Source of the DNA: Omnitrophica bacterium RIFOXYB12_FULL_50_7
GTDB taxonomy: Bacteria; Omnitrophota; Omnitrophia; Omnitrophales; Aquincolibacteriaceae
Assembly (NCBI GenBank): GCA_001804345.1
Contig: MHFU01000074.1
Location: forward strand, 1 to 6,633
Length of the DNA: 6,633 nucleotides
Reading direction: 5' to 3'
The notes beneath the pieces were generated by a model. The model made no database searches. It worked only from the letters and a program-made list of their open reading frames with translations, and had not been told where the DNA came from. Below are positions 1 to 4,595 of the stretch, one piece after another (within the stretch, counting starts at the first letter, position 1; each line of letters begins with the position of its first letter). The position numbers were made by a program, and so were the translations under genes.

Positions 1-205
1 GGACAAGGACGAGCCCGGTTACGAAGAGCCAGATCTGGGGTGCGTTCAGGTAAGGATAAAGAAAAGCGAGCGAAACAAGGCCGTGGATCAGGACATGAGA
101 GAGTTGCCCTAGGAAGCTTCGGACCTTGAGCTGATAAAGTTCCTCGAACTGGAGGATGAAGTCCGCAATGAGATGCGCCAGGATAAGTTTTAAAAAAAGA
201 AACAT
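1..205 (-). CDS. DUF3307 family membrane protein, N-terminal part (cut by window edge)
   Basis: This is the first 68 codons of a gene that continues past the left edge. It starts at ATG 205-203, with an AGGGGG ribosome site at 212-217 and a 6-nt spacer. The translation begins MFLFLKLILAHLIADFILQ, and a later stretch reads LSHVLIHGLVSLAFLYPYL. The 'LAHLxADFxLQ' opening followed by a basic loop with K27 and R29 and then 'HxLIH' in a second hydrophobic helix is the pattern I know from DUF3307 proteins, which are small multi-pass inner-membrane proteins of unknown function. Three hydrophobic stretches are visible (about residues 2-18, 34-52 and 56-68). The missing C-terminus prevents a length check. 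The family call comes from memory of the motif. The gene sits downstream of ORF6N on the same strand but has its own promoter candidate at 266-295. Confidence 0.7.
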   Translation of the reverse strand, partial: MFLFLKLILAHLIADFILQFEELYQLKVRSFLGQLSHVLIHGLVSLAFLYPYLNAPQIWLFVTGLVLV

Positions 206-265
206 CGTTCGCCCCCTATTTTTCCGGGGATTATTATGGCATTTTTCCCGTTCTTGAGAAGCCTT

Positions 266-295
266 TATTTAACCCGGGTTGCAAGTTTTGGTCAA
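266..295 (-). promoter_or_regulatory. Candidate sigma70-type promoter for the DUF3307 gene
   Basis: Read on the minus strand, TTGACC (290-295) is followed after 17-18 nt by TTAAAT/TAAATA (266-272). The predicted start lies about 55 nt upstream of ATG 205. The -35 box is close to consensus and the -10 box is moderate. It fits a gene that otherwise has no visible promoter, because a hairpin element separates it from ORF6N. Confidence 0.4.
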
Positions 296-297
296 TC

Positions 298-380
298 TCC
301 TTCTCCCTTCCGCCGAAGGACGGACCCCCGCCTGTCCGGCAGGCAGGCGTCCAGCGCCGTTTGGTGGAGAGGGAGAAGGA
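298..380. repeat. 83-bp GC-rich imperfect hairpin element
   Basis: The outer arms TCCTTCTCCCT (298-308) and AGGGAGAAGGA (370-380) are perfect inverted repeats. They continue inward as TCCGCC (309-314) against GGTGGA (363-368), with one bulged G at 369 and one G-T pair. The core holds a nested inverted repeat, CGCCTG (329-334) and CAGGCG (344-349), around CCGG, plus a small CCTTC-CGCC-GAAGG stem-loop (306-319). The segment lies between the ORF6N stop and the DUF3307 promoter. It could be a dispersed palindromic repeat like those scattered in candidate-phylum genomes, or a structured 3' region. A T-run (382-386) follows it only on the plus strand, where I see no gene to terminate. No protein-coding signal is visible. 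Confidence 0.6.
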
Positions 381-408
381 ATTTTTCGATGAAAGTCAGA
401 CAGTAAAA

Positions 409-945
409 CTAATGCGGCTGGAACCCTATCGGGCCTTTGGGTTTCGGGGGAAGGGCGGGCGGGGTAGGCGGTGTCAGCATTTGTCGGAGGGTGTCAAAAA
501 CTATCTTGAAGTGCGAATCGTATTTCTTTTCCATTTCCTCGATCTTCTTCCAAATAGCTTTATGAGATCGGATCATTTCCCGGAGGCGGGTGAAGGCTCG
601 CATGATCTCAATATTGACGAGGACAGATTTTCTGCTTCTCAGAACACTTGAAAGCATGGCCACGCCGTTTTCAGTAAAAGCAAAAGGCGTGCGGCGAATG
701 CCCATTTTCTCACGATTGGATATCACAGTTTGTGATATCCAATTTTCCTTTTCTGCCGGGGTCAGCTGGAACATAAAGTCCGGGGGAAAACGTTCCAGGT
801 TCCGTTTGACGGCCTGGTTGAGAGCGCCTGTGGTGACGCTATAAAGGGCGGCCAGGTCTCTATCTAACATGACCTTTTGTCCCCTGATGAGGAAAATGGA
901 TTTTTCTATTTTTTCATTAGGAATAATGGAGTGAGTTTCTTTCAT
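409..945 (-). CDS. ORF6N-domain DNA-binding protein
   Basis: This 178-residue protein carries an ORF6N domain at about residues 12-100. The recognisable parts are 'IFLIRGQKVMLDRDLAALYSV' broken at residues 17-37, the 'ALNQAVKRNLERFPPDFMFQLT' region at 41-62, and 'FAFTENGVAMLSSVLRS' at 88-104. ORF6N domains occur in phage regulators (the KilA-N/Rha group) and in many chromosomal single-domain proteins, and DNA binding is presumed. Residues 105-158 look helical, possibly coiled coil, and the tail (158-178) is proline-rich (PPTPPALPPKPK). The only in-frame start is ATG 945. It has no clear Shine-Dalgarno and a TAA lies four codons upstream. No phage genes surround it, so it is probably a stand-alone chromosomal or orphaned mobile gene. 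Its target is unknown. A perfect palindrome lies within the coding region (715-743). Confidence 0.88.
   Translation of the reverse strand: MKETHSIIPNEKIEKSIFLIRGQKVMLDRDLAALYSVTTGALNQAVKRNLERFPPDFMFQLTPAEKENWISQTVISNREKMGIRRTPFAFTENGVAMLSSVLRSRKSVLVNIEIMRAFTRLREMIRSHKAIWKKIEEMEKKYDSHFKIVFDTLRQMLTPPTPPALPPKPKGPIGFQPH
715..743. repeat. Perfect 13-bp-arm palindrome inside the ORF6N gene
   Basis: The arms ATTGGATATCACA (715-727) and TGTGATATCCAAT (731-743) are exact reverse complements around GTT. On the coding strand the palindrome encodes residues 68-77, NWISQTVISN, so the peptide itself shows a near-repeat (WISQ/VISN). It could be an autoregulatory site for the DNA-binding product, an mRNA hairpin, or a chance result of a conserved peptide. 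Confidence 0.8.
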
Positions 946-968
946 GAGGATACGTTATCATAGCATTT

Positions 969-974
969 ATTATA
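969..974 (-). promoter_or_regulatory. Candidate -10 box for the ORF6N gene
   Basis: A perfect TATAAT lies on the minus strand 23 nt upstream of ATG 945, in a very AT-rich tract (about 946-1010). I see no good -35 hexamer 16-18 nt upstream, so only the -10 is proposed. The implied leader is about 15-20 nt. Confidence 0.35.
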
Positions 975-1144
975 AATCAATCTAATATTTAACTATTATC
1001 ATTTAAGAAGACCGCGAATCGGTTCAGAAGTGGGAGTGGCCTATTCTATGGATGGAGTCGTATACAGGGTCTTGCTCACTACGCTGTCGCTGTGTACTGG
1101 CAGGTCTCACGGTCTTTGCCTGCAGAGGGCAATAACCTTTCGTC
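975..1144. other. Intergenic stretch with no recognised gene
   Basis: Between the ORF6N promoter region and the ACR3 stop codon I see no coding, RNA or terminator signal. The only structure downstream of the ACR3 stop is a weak TTGCC/GGCAA pairing without a T-run. A 35-codon plus-strand frame from ATG 1048 lacks a ribosome site and similarity that I recognise. If this region terminates the arsenic operon, it does so without an evident intrinsic terminator. Confidence 0.5.
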
Positions 1145-2191
1145 CTACGCGGTGAAGTATTTCTTTCGGATCCAGAGCGCCGCGGAGACAAGGGAGATCA
1201 GGACCGGGACTTCCACGAGCGGGCCGATCACGGCTGCGAACGCGACGCCGGAATGAATGCCGAACACCGCGACCGAGACCGCGATTGCGAGTTCGAAATT
1301 GTTGCTGGCTGCGGTAAAAGAGAGCGTGGCGGATTGGCTATAGGGAGCGCCGATCTTTTTACTCATAAAAAAAGAGATCAGGAACATGACGACGAAATAA
1401 ATAAGAAGCGGGACCGCGATCCGGACGACGTCCATTGGGATCCTGACGATGGTTTCTCCTTTCAGGGAGAACATGACGACGATCGTGAAAAGTAAGGCGA
1501 TGAGTGTGAGGGGACTGATCGCCGGAATAAAGCGGGTCTCGTACCAGGGCTTGCCCTTGATTTTGAGCAGGACAAAGCGTGTCAGGATGCCAGCAAGGAA
1601 TGGAATGCCGAGGTAGATGAAAACACTTTTGGCGATCTGCCCGATCGTGATATCCACTACCGCGCCTTGAAGTCCGAACCAGCGCGGAAGGATCGTGATA
1701 AAAACCCAGGCATAAAGCGAAAAGAACAAAACCTGGAAGATCGAATTAAATGCCACAAGCCCCGCACAATATTCCGTGTCGCCTTCGGCAAGTTCATTCC
1801 ACACAATCACCATGGCGATGCAACGCGCGAGGCCGATCATGATGAGTCCGATCATGTATTCCGGGTAGTTTCGGAGAAAGACGATCGCCAGCACGAACAT
1901 CAGGATGGGACCGATCACCCAATTTTGGACGAGGGAGAGGAGCAAGACCCGGGTATTCCTGAACACATCGCCGAGCTCCTCATATTTCACCTTGGCAAGC
2001 GGAGGATACATCATGAGGATGAGACCGATCGCGATCGGAATATTGGTCGTTCCCACCTGGAATTTGTTCCAAAAGTTTACGACCGGTGGATAAAGATATC
2101 CCGCCGCAACACCAACGCCCATACCAAGAAAGATCCAAAGCGTCAAAAACCGGTCCAGAAATGACAACTGTTTTTTATGGCAATCACTCAT
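1145..2191 (-). CDS. acr3: ACR3-family arsenite efflux carrier
   Basis: This 348-residue inner-membrane carrier belongs to the ACR3 branch of the bile acid/arsenite/riboflavin transporter superfamily. The family exports As(III), and sometimes Sb(III), using the proton gradient. About ten hydrophobic helices are visible. The conserved cysteine of helix 4 is in 'GLARCIAMVIVWN' (C124), and the conserved acidic residue of helix 9 is in 'TAASNNFELAIAV' (E300), followed by 'IGPLVEVPVLISL'. Both residues are reported as essential in characterised ACR3 proteins. Length is normal for the family. I place the start at ATG 2191, where AGGGAGGA sits 5 nt upstream, rather than nine codons earlier. It is the last gene of a four-gene minus-strand operon, 89 bp after the permease. 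No arsR or arsC is nearby, so control probably comes from the DUF134 gene at the operon head. Confidence 0.95.
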   Translation of the reverse strand: MSDCHKKQLSFLDRFLTLWIFLGMGVGVAAGYLYPPVVNFWNKFQVGTTNIPIAIGLILMMYPPLAKVKYEELGDVFRNTRVLLLSLVQNWVIGPILMFVLAIVFLRNYPEYMIGLIMIGLARCIAMVIVWNELAEGDTEYCAGLVAFNSIFQVLFFSLYAWVFITILPRWFGLQGAVVDITIGQIAKSVFIYLGIPFLAGILTRFVLLKIKGKPWYETRFIPAISPLTLIALLFTIVVMFSLKGETIVRIPMDVVRIAVPLLIYFVVMFLISFFMSKKIGAPYSQSATLSFTAASNNFELAIAVSVAVFGIHSGVAFAAVIGPLVEVPVLISLVSAALWIRKKYFTA

Positions 2192-2196
2192 AAAAT

Positions 2197-2204
2197 TCCT
2201 CCCT
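2197..2204 (-). promoter_or_regulatory. Ribosome binding site setting the acr3 start
   Basis: AGGGAGGA on the minus strand lies 5 nt before ATG 2191. This strong site fixes the start at the MSDCHKKQ methionine and argues against the longer frame beginning at 2218. Confidence 0.8.
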
Positions 2205-2239
2205 GTTCGGTAGCGCACCTTTCAGAGACATCGGGTGTC

Positions 2240-2259
2240 AAAGAGGTTTAAGCCTCTTT
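2240..2259. repeat. Inverted repeat in the permease-acr3 gap
   Basis: AAAGAGG (2240-2246) and CCTCTTT (2253-2259) flank a 6-nt loop. On the plus strand the hairpin runs into T 2257-2262 and has the form of a weak intrinsic terminator. On the transcribed minus strand it is preceded by an A-run and lacks a T-run. For the operon it is therefore more likely an mRNA hairpin that attenuates or protects the message between permease and acr3 than a full terminator. Confidence 0.45.
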
Positions 2260-2280
2260 TTTACCTCTGTCATGGTTTTC

Positions 2281-3237
2281 TCACACAAGAACACGCTGTA
2301 GAAAGTTAAAAATATATCCGGTAACGATAATGGCAAGTGTGGTGACGCCAAAAAAGACCGCGATGAGTTGGAGTTTCATCGCACGGCGGAGCATAATGGC
2401 TTCCGGCAAGCTAAGGGCCGCGACTCCCATCATGAAAGCAAGCGCCGTCCCAAGCGGAATGCCTTTCTGAAACAGGACCACCGCGATCGGCACGATCCCC
2501 GCGCAACTCCCGTACATCGGCATCCCGAGGATTGTGGCGACAGGCACCGACAATGCACCCATTTTCCCGATAATAGCTTGAATGGCTTCTTGGGGGACGT
2601 AGTTGTGGATTGCCGCTCCGATCCCCACGCCGATCAGGACCCATCCCCAGATCTTCCCTGTGATCGAACAGGATTCTGTCCATCCAAAGCGGAACCGTTC
2701 ACGAAAGGACCTGAAAACCTTTTCGTCAGCTCTTTCTCCCTCGTTGATAAAGTCGGGCACTAAATGACGTTCTAGCTGCATTCGCCCGAGAATGATCCCT
2801 GAAAATGTTCCGATCAAAAGACCGCTTACCACATAAAGTGCGGTGATCTTCCATCCAAAGAACCCGAGCATCAGCACGACCAGATATTCATTGATGAGCG
2901 GGGAGGTGATCAAAAAAGAGAAGGAAACTCCGAGCGGGACCCCGGCATCCAGAAATCCGAAAAAGATCGGGATCGAAGAGCAGGAACAAAAGGGGGTCAC
3001 GGCCCCGAAAAGCGCGGCGAAAAAGTGTTCGAGGCCTCTTTTGCGGCCCATCCATTGATGGATCCTCGATTGGGGGATAAAGGTTCTGAGGACCCCGATC
3101 ACAAGAATCAGGGTGAACAGGAGCAACAGGATCTTCACCGAATCATAAACGAAAAAGTGAATAACCTTGCTCAAGCCCTTTTCGGGATCAAGCCGGAGGA
3201 TGCCGTAGACGAGTATGTCCGTCAGCTTTAGCAGCAT
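2281..3237 (-). CDS. UPF0718/ArsP-like permease (DUF318 family)
   Basis: This 318-residue polytopic membrane protein belongs to the 'predicted permease' family UPF0718/DUF318, which includes ArsP (organoarsenical efflux) and YraQ-type proteins. Two internally similar halves are visible. The first has 'TPFCSCSSIPIFFGFLDAG' near residues 81-99, with C84 and C86, followed by 'ITSPLINE' (110-117). The second has 'GMPMYGSCAGIVPIAVVLF' near 238-256, then 'PEAIMLR'. A cytoplasmic, charged linker (about 160-190) separates them. The start is ATG 3237, with AAAGGG at 3243-3248 and a 5-nt spacer. The 13 codons upstream in this frame belong to the overlapping peptide gene. The 10-bp overlap with that gene suggests translational coupling. 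Being next to ACR3 supports a metalloid or organoarsenical substrate, but the family is broad and the substrate cannot be read from the sequence. Confidence 0.9.
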   Translation of the reverse strand: MLLKLTDILVYGILRLDPEKGLSKVIHFFVYDSVKILLLLFTLILVIGVLRTFIPQSRIHQWMGRKRGLEHFFAALFGAVTPFCSCSSIPIFFGFLDAGVPLGVSFSFLITSPLINEYLVVLMLGFFGWKITALYVVSGLLIGTFSGIILGRMQLERHLVPDFINEGERADEKVFRSFRERFRFGWTESCSITGKIWGWVLIGVGIGAAIHNYVPQEAIQAIIGKMGALSVPVATILGMPMYGSCAGIVPIAVVLFQKGIPLGTALAFMMGVAALSLPEAIMLRRAMKLQLIAVFFGVTTLAIIVTGYIFNFLQRVLV

Positions 3238-3380
3238 GAAGACCCTTTCTTCGGATCTTTCGGAGTGCAGCAGCAACCCTCGCGGGACTTCGCTTCCATT
3301 TTTTTATCGAGTTTTTCGATCAGCTTTCCGAACCACCCCTTTTTCTTCGTTTTCCCGGACTTGATCTTGTTTTCTTCCAT
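3228..3380 (-). CDS. 50-residue cysteine-rich peptide with CCC and C-terminal CC motifs
   Basis: This short gene runs from ATG 3380 to TAA 3228-3230. The first half is very basic and probably helical (KSGKTKKKGWFGKLIEKLDKK, broken at W16). The second half carries all five cysteines: C36-C37-C38 in 'REGCCCTPKDPKK' and a terminal C49-C50 in 'GSSCC'. There is no signal peptide or membrane helix. The ribosome site AAGGAG (3390-3395) is 9 nt from the ATG and lies inside the end of the DUF134 gene. The gene begins 5 bp after the DUF134 stop, and its end overlaps the permease start by 10 bp, so it is tightly built into the operon. Vicinal cysteines of this kind bind soft metal(loid)s such as As(III). 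An arsenite or metal chaperone, buffer or permease partner is an inference. I vaguely recall similar short CC peptides beside UPF0718 permeases but cannot name a family. Confidence 0.78.
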   Translation of the reverse strand: MEENKIKSGKTKKKGWFGKLIEKLDKKMEAKSREGCCCTPKDPKKGSSCC

Positions 3381-3385
3381 CACGG

Positions 3386-3700
3386 TTATCTCCTTTTTTG
3401 GGCTTTCTTGGATCTAACTTCGCAACAGCCGCCTTCGATCTTAATGGCTTTGAGATTGACGAGGGCGTCGGAAACTTTGACGCGGGCAGAAGTGAGGATT
3501 CTTGAAATCGTGGAACGGTGGACCTTCATCTTGAGCGCAATGGCGTGCTGATCCAGTTTCAGGAGATCACGGAGCCGAAGCGCCTCAAATTCATCCAAGG
3601 AAAGGATCACCCCCTGGAGCTTTTTCTTGGGGCGACAGCGGGGATAAAAACAACGCTCGCCGGGATCGCATTTGATCCATCTCGTTTTTTTAGGTCTCAC
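3386..3700 (-). CDS. DUF134/UPF0251 helix-turn-helix regulator
   Basis: This 104-residue predicted DNA-binding protein is of the DUF134/UPF0251 family. It opens with 'VRPKKTRWIKCDPGERC', and C11, C17 and C22 form a possible metal or thiol site. 'VILSLDEFEALRLRDLLKLD' follows, and a sigma70 region 4-like helix-turn-helix spans about 36-80 ('LDQHAIALKMKVHRSTISRI'). The family-typical end 'LKAIKIEGGCCEV' has C92-C93. I choose GTG 3700, because GAGGA (3708-3712) lies 7 nt upstream and family members start at the RPKK motif. The longer GTG frame at 3745 would begin inside the promoter palindrome, beside the predicted transcript start. As first gene of the operon, under a promoter covered by a perfect palindrome, it is probably the local autoregulator in place of ArsR. 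Its five cysteines make metal(loid) sensing plausible but unproven. Confidence 0.88.
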   Translation of the reverse strand: MRPKKTRWIKCDPGERCFYPRCRPKKKLQGVILSLDEFEALRLRDLLKLDQHAIALKMKVHRSTISRILTSARVKVSDALVNLKAIKIEGGCCEVRSKKAQKRR

Positions 3701-3707
3701 CGAGAGT

Positions 3708-3712
3708 TCCTC
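3708..3712 (-). promoter_or_regulatory. Ribosome binding site supporting the GTG 3700 start
   Basis: GAGGA on the minus strand lies 7 nt before GTG 3700. The alternative GTG 3745 has no purine-rich site before it and falls within the operator. Confidence 0.55.
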
Positions 3713-3737
3713 GAATTTTTTTATAGCTTCGCCGCCG

Positions 3738-3757
3738 TTATGCACACAGGTGCATAA
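3738..3757. promoter_or_regulatory. Perfect operator palindrome at the head of the DUF134/acr3 operon
   Basis: TTATGCAC (3738-3745), spacer ACAG, then GTGCATAA (3750-3757) form an exact 8-bp-arm inverted repeat. It overlaps the -10 box (3754-3759) and the predicted start point (about 3747) of the minus-strand promoter, the classic place for a repressor site. A second, partly overlapping dyad, ACAGG (3746-3750) and CCTGT (3760-3764), extends toward the spacer. The likely binder is the DUF134 protein encoded immediately downstream. This is inferred from position only. Confidence 0.75.
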
Positions 3758-3782
3758 TGCCTGTCCGATTCCTTTCCGTCAA
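3754..3782 (-). promoter_or_regulatory. Sigma70-type promoter of the DUF134/acr3 operon
   Basis: On the minus strand, TTGACG (3777-3782) is separated by exactly 17 nt from CATTAT (3754-3759). The -35 matches consensus at five of six positions and the -10 at four of six. The predicted start, near 3747, leaves a leader of about 46 nt before GTG 3700. The -10 is embedded in the 3738-3757 palindrome. Confidence 0.65.
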
Positions 3783-3814
3783 GTTTTTGGTTGAGGGTAG
3801 GCTATTTTGACCCA

Positions 3815-3834
3815 GTTCAGAACCGTTCTAGAAT
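3815..3834. repeat. Alternating GTTC/GAAC half-sites between divergent promoters
   Basis: GTTC (3815), GAAC (3820), GTTC (3825) and GAAT (3831) follow each other at 5-6 bp spacing, giving overlapping short palindromes such as AGAAC-C-GTTCT. They lie midway between the minus-strand acr3-operon promoter and the plus-strand toxin-antitoxin promoter. They may be a regulator site or chance. Confidence 0.35.
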
Positions 3835-3845
3835 CAGGGTGGGGC

Positions 3846-3874
3846 TTGTTTTAGGGCTTAAAGCATGTTATCAT
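3846..3874 (+). promoter_or_regulatory. Extended -10 promoter of the toxin-antitoxin operon
   Basis: TTGTTT (3846-3851), a 17-nt spacer and TATCAT (3869-3874) are preceded by TG one base upstream of the -10 (TGT-TATCAT), an extended -10. The predicted start is about 3881, inside the TGTGTACACA palindrome, with a leader of about 28 nt before ATG 3909. Confidence 0.65.
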
Positions 3875-3875
3875 C

Positions 3876-3885
3876 TGTGTACACA
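3876..3885. promoter_or_regulatory. Operator candidate TGTGTACACA with YefM-type TGTACA core
   Basis: This perfect 10-bp palindrome is centred on the predicted start site of the antitoxin gene. Characterised YefM-YoeB operators contain TGTACA cores within palindromes bound by the antitoxin. The downstream gene encodes a Phd/YefM-type antitoxin, so conditional autorepression of the pair is likely. A second copy, common in YefM operators, is not evident. Confidence 0.65.
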
Positions 3886-3908
3886 AAAAGAAATGAAAGG
3901 AATGAATT

Positions 3909-4193
3909 ATGAGCATCGTTGGATTTGTAAAAGAAGGACAGCACATCGGAGTGCGGGAGTTCCGGGAGAATCTTGCCCAAGTTCTTAAAAGTTCGCGGAC
4001 TTACTTTGTGACCGATCATGGGAAACCGGTCCGGGCCGTGCTTTCTTATCCGGTTTTGCTCGAGCTTCTGGAAATGCTTGAAGAGTTCAAGGACCGGAAT
4101 ATGATCCGGGAGGTTGCCCAAGGGCGTGAGGAGTACCGCGTGGGCGGGTGGGTTCCGGCGAGCCGTCTTAAGAAGTCTCTCAAACGGTCATGA
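3909..4193 (+). CDS. Phd/YefM-family antitoxin
   Basis: This 94-residue antitoxin of a type II toxin-antitoxin pair has the N-terminal Phd/YefM fold: 'IGVREFRENLAQVLKSS' (13-29), then 'YFVTDHGKPVRAVLSYPVLLELLEML' split at residues 32-57, with the family 'V(T/S)xxGKPVAVL' strand pattern. This part dimerises and binds the operator. Residues 58-94 (EEFKDRNMIREVA onward, ending 'GWVPASRLKKSLKRS') are the likely toxin-binding tail. AAAGGAA at 3896-3902 lies 6 nt before ATG 3909. Its stop overlaps the toxin start (ATGA at 4190-4193), and TGTGTACACA lies just upstream, both typical of such pairs. The function is inferred from family and arrangement. Confidence 0.9.
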   Translation: MSIVGFVKEGQHIGVREFRENLAQVLKSSRTYFVTDHGKPVRAVLSYPVLLELLEMLEEFKDRNMIREVAQGREEYRVGGWVPASRLKKSLKRS

Positions 4194-4498
4194 GTGGTTT
4201 GCTTTATGAAGTTGGTTTTCCGAGCGAACGGGTCGAAAAAGAATTCTTCAAGGTTCTTTCCAAGGCGGTTCCCAAAGAGCGCGAACGGATTCTGGAGTGG
4301 TTCGATAAACTGGCCCATGATCCGCGGCCGCCGGGCAAGAACTTCAAGTTCCTCAAGGGGGAGCTGGTCGTTTTTCGGTATCTGGCCCAGTATAGGATCC
4401 GGGAGGGGGACTGGCGTATTCTCTATGACATTGATGATATCCACAGGCGGGTTCTCTTACTCGCCGTTCGTCGGCGTGGTCACCATGCTTACGACTGA
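4190..4498 (+). CDS. RelE/ParE-family toxin
   Basis: This 102-residue toxin of the RelE/ParE superfamily has the usual fold pattern. An N-terminal strand is followed by two helices (about 14-43, 'RVEKEFFKVLSKAVPKERER' and 'ILEWFDKLAHDP'), then 'PPGKNFKFLKGELVVFRYLA' (47-66), 'YRIREGDWRILYDID' (68-82) and 'RRVLLLAVRRRGHHAYD' at the end. The LKG turn, the R-I-R-x-G-D-W-R strand and the C-terminal R-x-x-H are the family hallmarks. RelE-type members cleave mRNA at the ribosome and ParE-type members block gyrase. The sequence alone does not settle which applies here. There is no own Shine-Dalgarno. ATG 4190 overlaps the antitoxin stop, so translation is probably coupled. It looks intact, of full family length. 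Confidence 0.9.
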   Translation: MSGLLYEVGFPSERVEKEFFKVLSKAVPKERERILEWFDKLAHDPRPPGKNFKFLKGELVVFRYLAQYRIREGDWRILYDIDDIHRRVLLLAVRRRGHHAYD

Positions 4499-4529
4499 TA
4501 TCAAATAACGGGTGTCCCTTTTTGCATGT

Positions 4530-4559
4530 TTGGGGTGCGACGGGGAGGTGTGTTAGAAT
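4530..4559 (+). promoter_or_regulatory. Candidate promoter for the receiver-phosphatase-deaminase operon
   Basis: TTGGGG (4530-4535), an 18-nt spacer and TAGAAT (4554-4559) are preceded by TG one base upstream (TGT-TAGAAT), an extended -10 as in the toxin-antitoxin promoter. The start would be near 4566, about 30 nt before ATG 4596. Confidence 0.5.
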
Positions 4560-4581
4560 GCCCCACGGCAATGAATTTTTA

Positions 4582-4589
4582 AAAGGAGG
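4582..4589 (+). promoter_or_regulatory. Ribosome binding site fixing the receiver start at ATG 4596
   Basis: AAAGGAGG is a near-complete anti-16S match, 6 nt before ATG 4596. The TTG at 4590 directly abuts it and is too close to serve as the start. Confidence 0.85.
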
Positions 4590-4595
4590 TTGTGT

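Noticed and set aside
1048..1155. 35-codon plus-strand frame in the ORF6N-acr3 gap
   Set aside because: No ribosome site, no recognisable motif, and it runs into the 3' end of acr3.
1667..2164. 165-codon plus-strand reading frame opposite acr3
   Set aside because: The charged, low-complexity product (rich in D, H, R, K) is the typical antisense shadow of a hydrophobic membrane protein gene.
3701..3745. N-terminal extension of the DUF134 protein from GTG 3745
   Set aside because: The codon lies within the operator palindrome about 2 nt from the predicted transcript start, has no ribosome site, and adds residues absent from the family. GTG 3700 has GAGGA 7 nt upstream.
3791..3988. 65-codon plus-strand reading frame across the toxin-antitoxin promoter
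   Set aside because: It spans the promoter, operator and start of the antitoxin gene in a different frame, with no ribosome site or recognisable protein pattern.
4510..4523. Possible intrinsic terminator after the toxin gene (GGG-TGT-CCC then five T)
   Set aside because: A 3-bp stem with a 3-nt loop is too weak. A T-run alone is not enough.
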